Source: Aquificaceae bacterium (GTDB lineage: Bacteria; Aquificota; Aquificia; Aquificales; Aquificaceae). Taken from it: a stretch of DNA of 10,324 bases. The stretch lies in the NCBI GenBank assembly GCA_015490215.1, contig WFYH01000007.1, positions 1 through 10,324 of the forward strand. The letters run 5' to 3'. Both the position numbers and the translations under genes were made by a program. The notes under the pieces are model-generated. The model was not told the origin of the DNA, did no database searches, and worked only from the letters and a program-made list of their open reading frames with translations. Positions 1-6,874 of the stretch are shown here, one piece after another. The stretch's first letter is position 1, and every line of letters starts with the position of its first letter.

Positions 1-2
1 AC

Positions 3-1313
3 GGAAACTACAACATACAAACGGGGGCGGTGAGCGGAACCCTTAATACCGTATCCGCCACATCCGTCTATATAAAAGTTGCTTCCTCCGCAGTAGCGGT
101 AGGAGTTCACGAATACGGGGTGCAGACGGACAAGTTTCCCGATGACCTTACCAGAACGGAGGGCTACGACGACATCGTTCAATGGGTTACCCTAAACGAA
201 CTTAAAACTGATATAAACTGTCCTAGTTTGTCTGTATCTATAACGTCGCCTCCGAACCTACCCTCGGTATACGAAGATACCCCTTACGACTACACCCTTA
301 CAGCTGATGGCGGTCTCAACAATAAGTGGGGAATAGTTTCAGGGGGAATCTGCGATATAACCAACGCTACCCAAACTTTCGGAACCGGCGGTTGGCTTAC
401 TTTGGAAAGGGACACGGGGCGCCTTTATGGAACCGCTGATGAAGACACTTCTTCCGCTCCCGGCATTTTGAGCACCTGCACCGCTACCGTAAATCTAAGC
501 AACGTGTGCGTGTGTGCGGACATAAACAACAACAATCAGTGTGATGCGGGAGAACCTTACGACCAGCAGGACTTCAGCCTTTTGGTAAAGGCTCAGCCTG
601 TAGATTTACTGAGCCAAAACCTTCCTACCGCACGGGAGGATGGCTCATCTAACTATTCGGTAAAGATAACTCCTTTGGGAGGTTCGGGTAGTTACACCTT
701 TTCGTCTTCGTGGGGTGACGTTGACAGCGACGGAAACCCGGACTACGACCATAACGGTGATGGAACGGCAGATCTTGAAATGTGCCTTGATACAAACAAC
801 GATGGATCACCGGACTGTTCTACAGCGGTTAATACCGCAAGTGCCCCTGCTCTGATAATACACGGGACGTTACCCAATAATGACCCGGGTGTATGCCAAG
901 GTGAGCTTATTAGCTTTACCATAAGTGCTTCTTCCTGTTCTACCAGCGACGTCCAAGGATATTCAATAACAATAGAAGATCCTGACTGCTTGAGTGGAGG
1001 AAGCGGAGGTGGAGGAGGTGGTGGTAGTTGTTCAGCTCTTACTATATACAACGATACAGGAAATACTCTATGTTATAGTTATGATGGAAGTAATACAAAC
1101 TTTTGGACTAACAATTCACCTATAGTTTTACCTTCCGGACAAACCTTATATGTTCACCCAGTAATATTTTTTGGACCCTTTGTATTTTGTAGCTCAAACA
1201 TCATCTGCACAGATTCCTTTTCTACCCTTTTAACTGTAGATACCAACAATAATTGCGAGATCCAGCTTGATGGAGCAACTTCTACAAGCGGCTGTAGTTA
1301 CGGAGATAGATAA
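3..1313 (+). CDS. Cysteine-rich modular secreted/surface protein, 5'-truncated
   Basis: I do not recognise this as a named family. The frame is open from base 3, and the GTG at 30 has no ribosome binding site and sits in continuous coding sequence, so the true start lies upstream of the window. About 436 residues are visible. In order they show a pilin-like or fimbrial-looking stretch ending near QWVTLNELK, then two beta-sandwich-like segments beginning around PPNLPSVYEDTPYDYTL and LPTAREDGSSNYSV (cadherin/Ig-like by look). Within these are Asp/Asn-rich calcium-binding-like loops (DINNNNQCDAGE; DVDSDGNPDYDHNGDGTAD; DTNNDGSPD). A poly-Gly linker and a final domain of about 95 residues follow. 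The many cysteines, low Lys content and Thr/Ser/Asn richness indicate an extracytoplasmic, disulfide-stabilised protein. GC falls from about 45-52% upstream to about 32-37% after the linker (hand counts in 60-base blocks). Likely an adhesin or pilus-associated protein; this role is inferred. Confidence 0.75.
   Translation, partial: GNYNIQTGAVSGTLNTVSATSVYIKVASSAVAVGVHEYGVQTDKFPDDLTRTEGYDDIVQWVTLNELKTDINCPSLSVSITSPPNLPSVYEDTPYDYTLTADGGLNNKWGIVSGGICDITNATQTFGTGGWLTLERDTGRLYGTADEDTSSAPGILSTCTATVNLSNVCVCADINNNNQCDAGEPYDQQDFSLLVKAQPVDLLSQNLPTAREDGSSNYSVKITPLGGSGSYTFSSSWGDVDSDGNPDYDHNGDGTADLEMCLDTNNDGSPDCSTAVNTASAPALIIHGTLPNNDPGVCQGELISFTISASSCSTSDVQGYSITIEDPDCLSGGSGGGGGGGSCSALTIYNDTGNTLCYSYDGSNTNFWTNNSPIVLPSGQTLYVHPVIFFGPFVFCSSNIICTDSFSTLLTVDTNNNCEIQLDGATSTSGCSYGDR
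996..1028 (+). repeat. GGN codon run encoding a poly-Gly/Ser linker
   Basis: Eleven codons, nearly all GGA or GGT, encode GGSGGGGGGGS. They form a low-complexity flexible linker between the Ca-loop/Ig-like part and the AT-rich C-terminal domain of the surface protein. The G-rich coding strand (many GG doublets with 1-base spacers) could form a two-tier G-quadruplex and is prone to replication slippage in multiples of three. Both properties are inferred from sequence only. Confidence 0.8.
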
Positions 1314-1316
1314 AGC

Positions 1317-1336
1317 TTACTTACATTTACTTACAT
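1317..1336. repeat. Perfect tandem duplication of a 10-bp unit
   Basis: Two abutting identical copies of TTACTTACAT lie at 1317-1326 and 1327-1336. They fill the 17-base gap between the two convergent genes and cover the ferredoxin stop codon (TAA, complement of 1331-1333). No hairpin followed by a T-run is visible here in either direction, so the repeat is not an evident terminator. It looks like a recent small duplication. Confidence 0.85.
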
Positions 1337-1663
1337 CATCCCCGGGGGCTTACCCTGTGAAACTACAAGCCTCTCTACGGGTTTACCTTCCTTGAGGTGG
1401 GAGTTTATTATTTCATCAACGTCTTCCGTTTTTACGTTTCCATACCATACCCCATCGGGGTAAACGACGATGGTGGGTCCCAACATGCAGGGTCCGAGGC
1501 AACCGGTGGGCGTTACAAGGGTGGTCATAAACAGCTCGGGGTCCTGCTGAAGCTTTTCCATAAACACCTGATACACGTCCCTTGATCCCTTCTCTGCACA
1601 CGATCCCTGAGGGTGTCCGGGGGGTCTCTGGTTTACGCATATGAACACGTGTCTGAAGCCCAT
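1331..1663 (-). CDS. Thioredoxin-like [2Fe-2S] ferredoxin (Aquifex Fd4 type)
   Basis: A 110-residue protein, soluble and probably cytoplasmic, that carries one electron on a [2Fe-2S] cluster. Visible signatures are HVFICVNQRPPGHPQGSC near the N terminus, the core TPTGCLGPCMLGP, then VVYPDGVWYG and the C-terminal VERLVVSQGKPPG. From the ATG at 1663 the cysteines fall at residues 9, 22, 55 and 59. These are the ligand positions known for Aquifex aeolicus Fd4, and no other cysteine remains. I chose this ATG because a perfect GGAGGT lies 7 bases upstream. The GTG three codons earlier overlaps that Shine-Dalgarno sequence and cannot be used with it. The family resembles the NuoE C-terminal domain; the physiological partner is unknown. 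It lies 87 bases downstream of the lipoprotein gene on the same strand and converges with the surface-protein gene. Confidence 0.93.
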   Translation of the reverse strand: MGFRHVFICVNQRPPGHPQGSCAEKGSRDVYQVFMEKLQQDPELFMTTLVTPTGCLGPCMLGPTIVVYPDGVWYGNVKTEDVDEIINSHLKEGKPVERLVVSQGKPPGMM

Positions 1664-1670
1664 CCTGCAC

Positions 1671-1676
1671 ACCTCC
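1671..1676 (-). promoter_or_regulatory. Ribosome binding site that fixes the ferredoxin start
   Basis: The complement reads GGAGGT, followed by a 7-base spacer and ATG at 1663-1661. This is optimal spacing and excludes the overlapping upstream GTG (1672-1670) as the start. Confidence 0.8.
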
Positions 1677-1750
1677 GAATTTTTGAGCTTAGATTTTAAC
1701 AGCTTCTATAAGATGATCTTTATGAGTTTTATCAATCAAGGGTTTGAAAA

Positions 1751-3610
1751 CTAAAGGATCACGTCCAGCAGTATCAGGTAATCTCTGCTTAGGGGCTTGG
1801 CTATGGTGTGCCTTTTGTAGCCCTTATACTTCATGTAACCTAAGTGAACAAAGTCGTCAACGGTAATGGTGAACCTTGAAGAGAAATCATCCCTGTGGAG
1901 GGGATCCTCCTCGGTAGCTTTTACGTAGTAGGTTCTTCCGGGCTTTATCCTTATCTTCCCACTTATGTAGCGCATTATGTGCCAACCCTTCTTGTTGGTT
2001 TGGCATCTCCCCTTATTGTAGGAAAACTTCTTCCCGTTGATTGAGAGGATAAGGTCATCATCAAGCCAAGAGCACTTAAATCCCAAAGGTTTGTTGTCAC
2101 CCCTCTTGGCTACAAAGGCAACGTAGGCTAAAGCACCTTTTGCCTTTACCTTTTCTATGTAGGAGAAGACAAAATCTATGCACCTTTCCAGTCTATCCAA
2201 GGTTTTCATCACCTTAGCGTTTGGGTCTATGTGTATAGCCTTTAGATCCTCCGCTATCTTCTTTACTTTGCGCACCCTTTCCTTGTTGGTTCGCAGATCG
2301 GAGAGGGTCTTGACTTTGCAGTATATGGGCTTTATGAGGCTTTTCAGAGAGTTCTTGACAAGGGTTTGGAGCTTTCTCTTTTCCTCAGGATAGTTGTCCG
2401 GATCCACCTCTTGGAGGAAATCCACGAGTTCGTGAAGGGACCTGAGAAGTTCGGTAAAGGTAACCGTATCTACCGAATCAACGTCCGAGGAGATTTTCCT
2501 CACCTCTGAACCTATGAAAGATATAAGCCTGTAAAGTTCCCCCAAAGCCTTCTCCCTTTGTCCGGGTATGTCCGCTAACATCCTGAGGGCGGATAGAAAC
2601 TTTCCTGCCTTTGAGTGTATGTCGTGGGTTCCATGGGCTACCGCATCCTGCAGTTCTTTAAGGGACCTCTCAAATTCAATAAGGGCTATACACTCCTTTA
2701 CCTTTTCTCTGAAAGGTTGCAAAACCCCGAGGTTTAACCTTTCTTCAATAACACGGAGGGCGTTGCTATCTCCAGAAGAGCAAAAACCGTCTATAACGTC
2801 CTTTAGGGCGATCTCTACCGTCGTTCTGTATTTCTCAAGTATGTGGAGTTTGGCTGCGGACTCTAAAAACTCGGCAATTGTGAACCTGTCGGGACTAGGT
2901 CTCTTCACGCCTTCGTAAGCTTTCTGAAATCTTGCATAGTAGAGGCACTCGTGGATCCTGCCTTTCATTTCGCTGATAAAACTTATGGCATCGTAGTGTT
3001 CAAAGACCTCTAAAAGGTCGTCCCTTCCTTCGGAACAAAACTTTTCAAGGAGCTTCTTGGTCATTCTTTCCACAATAGAGGAATACTTGGGGTTCTCATA
3101 GAGCTTTGAAGCGGCTTCAAGGAACCTGCTTACGGTTTCCCTGCCTGTGGATACTGCGGTGGCTTGTCTGTAGCGTATGAAGAACTCCGAGAGGGCGATG
3201 CATTCATGGAGCCTTTCCTCATCCACCTTAAGGAGGTTGGACAGCCTTTCAATTTTTTCAAGCAGATTCAGATCCCTTCTCTCACAGGCATCCTCAAGGG
3301 CTTGGCGGGTTTTAATTTCCAGTGTTTCCTCTATCTCCTGCGTCCCTTCAAGGGTCCCCTTTAGGGCGTTTGTGTAGGTCTGAATCTTTAGGATCTTTTC
3401 CCTGAGCTGAGTCAGGGACATGGTCTTTATATCAAGGGTTTGGGCTTCGGAAAGAGCCTGTGAGGCGATATGACGTGCCAGTTCAACCCTTTTGGGGTCC
3501 TTTGGATCCAAGCTTCTGAACTCTTCAAGGGGATCTTTGGGTTTTTTCTGTCCGCAAGAAAGCAAAAATAATCCCCATAGGATCAATAGGATCGAAACCG
3601 CTACCCTCAT
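1751..3610 (-). CDS. Large helical lipoprotein with three internal Cys-containing repeats
   Basis: A 619-residue protein not assignable to a named family. Residues 1-19 are a lipoprotein signal: Arg at 2, hydrophobic core, lipobox Leu16-Leu17-Ser18-Cys19, then Gly and a charged linker. The mature protein is strongly helical. Residues about 100-355 hold three tandem units of about 85 residues. Each begins near a Cys (109, 192, 277), ends its helical pair with [HK]EC (Cys137, 222, 307), and repeats motifs such as FLEAASKL/FLESAAKL. A looser fourth copy may contain Cys431 and Cys477. Residues about 490-619 look like a beta-rich domain (SWLDDDLILSINGKKFSYN) with Cys513 and Cys536. The ATG at 3610 has only a G-run almost abutting it as ribosome site. 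It is the last gene of the glycosyltransferase cluster, 58 bases after that gene. The AT-rich gap contains a TAATAT hexamer that could be a -10. A periplasm-facing accessory role in glycan assembly is inferred from position. Confidence 0.85.
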   Translation of the reverse strand: MRVAVSILLILWGLFLLSCGQKKPKDPLEEFRSLDPKDPKRVELARHIASQALSEAQTLDIKTMSLTQLREKILKIQTYTNALKGTLEGTQEIEETLEIKTRQALEDACERRDLNLLEKIERLSNLLKVDEERLHECIALSEFFIRYRQATAVSTGRETVSRFLEAASKLYENPKYSSIVERMTKKLLEKFCSEGRDDLLEVFEHYDAISFISEMKGRIHECLYYARFQKAYEGVKRPSPDRFTIAEFLESAAKLHILEKYRTTVEIALKDVIDGFCSSGDSNALRVIEERLNLGVLQPFREKVKECIALIEFERSLKELQDAVAHGTHDIHSKAGKFLSALRMLADIPGQREKALGELYRLISFIGSEVRKISSDVDSVDTVTFTELLRSLHELVDFLQEVDPDNYPEEKRKLQTLVKNSLKSLIKPIYCKVKTLSDLRTNKERVRKVKKIAEDLKAIHIDPNAKVMKTLDRLERCIDFVFSYIEKVKAKGALAYVAFVAKRGDNKPLGFKCSWLDDDLILSINGKKFSYNKGRCQTNKKGWHIMRYISGKIRIKPGRTYYVKATEEDPLHRDDFSSRFTITVDDFVHLGYMKYKGYKRHTIAKPLSRDYLILLDVIL

Positions 3611-3668
3611 GCCCCCAGAGGTTTACACAAATATTAAAACACAGTACGGTCTAAAATTCTGATCCCAT

Positions 3669-5075
3669 TCAGCTTTCCGTTTTTTCTATGCTTTTGCGTT
3701 TGGGTTTGCCCCACGCCCTATACCAGAACTGGAAGGTGGCGACGAAACGCTCCATGATTATGAGCTGTCTGTAGCCGAAAACCTCAAAGAGGCTGTATAT
3801 CATGAGCTTTACGATGTCCCTAAGGGATCCGTATCTTTTGTAGAGGAAGTTGTCGAGGAGGATTGAACCCATGCTGATGAGCGTTCCCCACCCGAAGGCT
3901 ACAAGGAAAAAGAGAAGAGCAAACTCCCTGCTCAGAAACCCGAAAAGGTAGAAGAGAACCACCCCCAAATAGCCCGAGAACTCCACGAGCGGTCCGAGGG
4001 CTTCTACAAATACAAAGTAAGGGTATCCCACCAAACCAACCCAACCGTATTTGGGGTTTAAAAACATCCTCTTGCTGTAAAGCAGGCTGTCTATAAGACC
4101 TCTGTGCCATCTGTTTCTCTGCTTGAGAAGTGATTTCAGATCCGATGGGACCTGAGTCCAGCAGACTGGGTCGGGATTGAAGACTATCCTGTAGGGGATC
4201 CCTGTTTCTATGAAGTGCTTGTGTAGGCGAACCACGAGATCCATGTCTTCCCCCACGCTGTGCCTGTAGCCGCCCACCTCCATTACCGCATCCTTCCTGA
4301 AAATTCCGAAGGCGCCCGATATTATCAGCAGGCTGTTAAAAAGGTTCCAAGCGGTCCTTCCCGTCAAAAAGCCCCTTACATACTCTATAACCTGAAAGAT
4401 CTCTATCCACTTTTTGGGTGCCCTTACCTCCACCACCTTCCCTCCCTTTACCACACTTCCGTTCAGCGCCCTCAGAATGCTTCCCACCGCTATAACCCTT
4501 TTGTCTTCAACGAAGAAGCGGGAGGCTCTGAGCAGAGCTTCCTCTTCAAGGATGGAGTCCGCATCTATACAGCAAAAGAGGGGGTAGGTGCATACGTTTA
4601 TACCGCAGTTGAGGGCATCCGCCTTTCCTCCGTTTTCCTTGTCCACCACTATAAGGTTCGGATAGTCAAGAGATATGTAAACTTCCCTTATGGGTTTGTG
4701 CTTGATCACAAGCCTTACAGGTTTGTCTATCCTGACGAGTCGGAAGTGTTCCTTTAATTTCTCAAGGGTCCTGTCGGTAGAACCGTCGTTGATAACCACC
4801 ACCTCAAACTCAGGGTAGTGAAGCATCATGAGGGACTTTACGTTTGAAACTATCGTCTCCTCTTCGTTGTAAGCGGGAACGAGAATAGATATGGGTCTGA
4901 AGAGAACGTTAGAGAGCATAGCTTCTAATTGCTCCCTCTTTACCAAAAGCATGTGCCTGAAGATATGCAAAAGAGAGATGAATATAAAAAAGGTGTAGGT
5001 GGCGTTTACAAGGACAAAGTAAAGGAGTATGAAGAGCTGGAATCCCAACAGAAAGTAGGCTACGGCTTCAAGCAC
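3669..5075 (-). CDS. Membrane-embedded family 2 glycosyltransferase (processive synthase type)
   Basis: A 468-residue inner-membrane protein that probably polymerises sugars from nucleotide-sugar donors on the cytoplasmic face and passes the chain across the membrane. Residues 5-38 form hydrophobic N-terminal segments. The GT-A domain shows the nucleotide-binding start VPAYNEEETI (66-75), VINDGSTD with Asp97, GGKADALN (149-156), the metal-binding DAD (171-173), the GED catalytic-base motif with Asp277, and QRNRW (319-323). The last is the (Q/R)xxRW acceptor/polymer motif of cellulose, hyaluronan and PgaC-like synthases. Several membrane segments follow between about 345 and 445, and the tail is basic. 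No PilZ domain is present. It starts at a GTG (5075) with GGAGGT five bases upstream and overlaps the HEAT-repeat stop by 8 bases, so translation is probably coupled. The sugar cannot be predicted; YaiP, NfrB or PgaC relatives are the nearest in logic. Confidence 0.92.
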   Translation of the reverse strand: MLEAVAYFLLGFQLFILLYFVLVNATYTFFIFISLLHIFRHMLLVKREQLEAMLSNVLFRPISILVPAYNEEETIVSNVKSLMMLHYPEFEVVVINDGSTDRTLEKLKEHFRLVRIDKPVRLVIKHKPIREVYISLDYPNLIVVDKENGGKADALNCGINVCTYPLFCCIDADSILEEEALLRASRFFVEDKRVIAVGSILRALNGSVVKGGKVVEVRAPKKWIEIFQVIEYVRGFLTGRTAWNLFNSLLIISGAFGIFRKDAVMEVGGYRHSVGEDMDLVVRLHKHFIETGIPYRIVFNPDPVCWTQVPSDLKSLLKQRNRWHRGLIDSLLYSKRMFLNPKYGWVGLVGYPYFVFVEALGPLVEFSGYLGVVLFYLFGFLSREFALLFFLVAFGWGTLISMGSILLDNFLYKRYGSLRDIVKLMIYSLFEVFGYRQLIIMERFVATFQFWYRAWGKPKRKSIEKTES

Positions 5076-6210
5076 CCCTCACCTCCAGCTCTCTGAGGAG
5101 ATATTTGGCGGTGTCCCTTACGAACCTGTCCTCCGAGCTTAGGAGTTCCTCCAAAAGCTCCCTTGCCCTCTCTTTGAAAAAGAGGATAGCCCTCCCGGCG
5201 TTTATCCTTACGTAGTAGCTGCGGTCGCTGAGCCTCTCTTTGAGGAACTCTACCACCTTCTCGTAAGGGCACAGATAGGCGAACCTGCAGGCTATAGCCC
5301 TTACCCTCCAGTCCTTGTAGTTCACGTTTTCGGGGAATATGTCGCAAAAGCCGGGATAGCCCATAAGCCCGAAAGCCCGCACACAGCTTATCCTTACCGA
5401 GGGGTCTTCTTTAAACCTTTCATAGATGCGCTCAACAACCCTGTGGGCTTGGAGGAGGCTCTTGCTTCCTATCGCTTCCACCAAAGACCTCAAGGTCATC
5501 AGGTCTTCCGTTTTTTTAGCGTAGTCCTCAAGGAAGGCTATAAGCTCATCAAGTCTGTGCATTTCCTCAAAGGCGGTTAGGAGGTTGAACCATATGAATT
5601 CCAGAAACTTGAAGCTTACGCTTCTGAGGGAGGAGATCCTTTCAAAGAGGAAGGGAATCTCCTCTGGACTTTCAACGAGCATGGAGTAGGCAAAGCACAG
5701 GCGAGCCACCGCATAGTCGTCCTTTTCGGTCAGGATAGCCTCTTTGAGAGGCTCCTTCGCCTCCCTGATCCGCAAGTAGGCGAGCTTTTCGTAGGCGGTA
5801 AGTCTCACAAAGACGAACCTGCTCCTTGTTTGGGAGAAATACATATCCACAACTCCTGTGGATCGGGCTATCTGGGTAACCTTCTCTGCAACCTCACCTT
5901 TAAACTTCCTCCTGATTTCAACGCAAACGTCCCCGAGGGCTTCCCTCTCAATGGCACCCTTCGGAGGTTCCACCTGCGCCTCTCCGAACAGGGAATTTAC
6001 CACCTGCTCTGTGTATTTTTCGTAGGCTCTTCTGTATCTTGACTCCCTGAAGTCGGTCCAGAGCCTGTGGATTACGGTAAAGACGAAAAGGAATAGGTTG
6101 ATTCCCAAAAGCGCCAGTATGGTGTAGTGCAGTAGGACCTTGAGCAGGGCGGGGTCTATTATCCTTATCCTTTCAAGGATCTCCCCTAAGCTACCAGAAT
6201 AGCCTTCCAT
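5068..6210 (-). CDS. Membrane-anchored HEAT-repeat protein
   Basis: A 380-residue scaffold-like protein. A single strong hydrophobic segment at about residues 25-48 is followed by basic residues (HRLWTDFRESRYRR), which suggests an inner-membrane anchor with the bulk of the protein in the cytoplasm. The remainder is helical. At least four C-terminal units match HEAT/PBS-lyase repeats, each with an acidic residue before a VR pair: DPSVRISCVRAFGLMG (269-284), KDWRVRAIACRFAYL (299-313), DRSYYVRINAGRAILFF (329-345) and EDRFVRDTAKYLLREL (360-375). Middle helices (120-265) may be degenerate repeats. It overlaps the barrel gene upstream by 20 bases and the glycosyltransferase gene downstream by 8. 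Its start (ATG, 6210) lies inside the last codons of the barrel, with only a weak GAG-type ribosome site. Placement between outer-membrane and synthase genes suggests a coupling or assembly factor; no enzymatic motif is seen. Confidence 0.85.
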   Translation of the reverse strand: MEGYSGSLGEILERIRIIDPALLKVLLHYTILALLGINLFLFVFTVIHRLWTDFRESRYRRAYEKYTEQVVNSLFGEAQVEPPKGAIEREALGDVCVEIRRKFKGEVAEKVTQIARSTGVVDMYFSQTRSRFVFVRLTAYEKLAYLRIREAKEPLKEAILTEKDDYAVARLCFAYSMLVESPEEIPFLFERISSLRSVSFKFLEFIWFNLLTAFEEMHRLDELIAFLEDYAKKTEDLMTLRSLVEAIGSKSLLQAHRVVERIYERFKEDPSVRISCVRAFGLMGYPGFCDIFPENVNYKDWRVRAIACRFAYLCPYEKVVEFLKERLSDRSYYVRINAGRAILFFKERARELLEELLSSEDRFVRDTAKYLLRELEVRGA

Positions 6211-6874
6211 AGATCTCTATTCCGTATCTTCTGTAAAGCCCCTCTCTATCTTCATAACGCATTGACCCACCCACGTTCAAGTTCCTTTTTACCCTCAGCT
6301 CACCTCCCGCAGAAAAGGAAAAGGTTGAATACCTTACAAAGTCCTCCCCCGCCTGAAGCCTCTCCGAAGAGGTTCCCGCAGATACGGAAAGGAACAGGTG
6401 CTTTCTTCCGTCCCTGTAGCCCAACCTGTTGAGTAGGGTGTATGTGCTCCTTGCTGGGTTGAAATATAGAGAAACCGAGTCGTAGAAGGATTTGTAGAAG
6501 AGTATCACAGAGGGGATCACCAAGAAGACGTCCGAGTTTTTAAACCTCATGTATCTGACGCCCGTGCCTAGTTCAAACCTCGGGTATGATCTAAAAAGTC
6601 CTCCTCCGAAGCTATACAAAGGCAGAAAGTCCCTGTCGGGTGATGTATCCGCCTGAAGGTATCCCCAAAACCCCTTTCCGAGACCCCTGTAAAACTCGGC
6701 TCCCGCCTGATAGTTGGTCCTGCCGAAGCGGTTCACCGCCCTGAAGGTCCCCACCAGCGACCCCCTCCAGAAACCCTTGAGCTTCAGATCCACAAATATC
6801 TCCTTGTCCGTAAAACTCCTTCTGTCATACCAAAAGTATCTGAAGCCTAACCTTACGTATTCCAGACCGGCGGT
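6191..6874 (-). CDS. YaiO-type outer-membrane beta-barrel, -1 frame of the SPOR-TPR gene
   Basis: About 227 residues of alternating hydrophobic/polar beta-strands rich in Tyr, Phe, Gly and Arg. They start TAGLEYVRLGFRYFWYD and end in the aromatic RLFW, a typical BAM-recognised barrel terminus. The pattern matches the YaiO outer-membrane domain, for example NYQAGAEFYRGLGKG and PRFELGTGVRYMRF. This frame has no signal peptide. It opens only after a TAA at 6883-6881 and contains no ATG, GTG or TTG before the GTG at 6793. It therefore needs the upstream SPOR-TPR gene for its N terminus, joined by a -1 shift in the A9 run. The combined product is 505 residues (signal peptide, SPOR, TPRs, barrel), comparable to PgaA- or NfrA-like TPR-plus-barrel exporters. 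An AAGGAG six bases before the GTG at 6793 could allow internal initiation, but that product would lack a first strand and an export signal. Confidence 0.85.
   Translation of the reverse strand, partial: TAGLEYVRLGFRYFWYDRRSFTDKEIFVDLKLKGFWRGSLVGTFRAVNRFGRTNYQAGAEFYRGLGKGFWGYLQADTSPDRDFLPLYSFGGGLFRSYPRFELGTGVRYMRFKNSDVFLVIPSVILFYKSFYDSVSLYFNPARSTYTLLNRLGYRDGRKHLFLSVSAGTSSERLQAGEDFVRYSTFSFSAGGELRVKRNLNVGGSMRYEDREGLYRRYGIEIYGRLFW

Noticed and set aside
1300..1350. Terminator between the two convergent genes, including the CCCCGGGG palindrome
   Set aside because: The palindrome is within ferredoxin coding sequence, has no loop and no following T-run; no intrinsic terminator is supported.
1664..1672. 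GTG start giving a 113-residue ferredoxin
   Set aside because: That GTG overlaps the GGAGGT ribosome site; the ATG at 1663 is at ideal spacing and restores the Fd4 cysteine numbering.
1710..1720. Short palindrome AAGATGATCTT upstream of the ferredoxin gene
   Set aside because: Five-base arms with a one-base centre in an AT-rich spacer are expected by chance; there is no second copy or linked promoter to support an operator.
4260..4757. Plus-strand open frame of 165 codons
   Set aside because: It lies wholly antisense to the catalytic core of the GT2 gene, whose motifs are intact, and shows no family features or ribosome site; it is a shadow frame.
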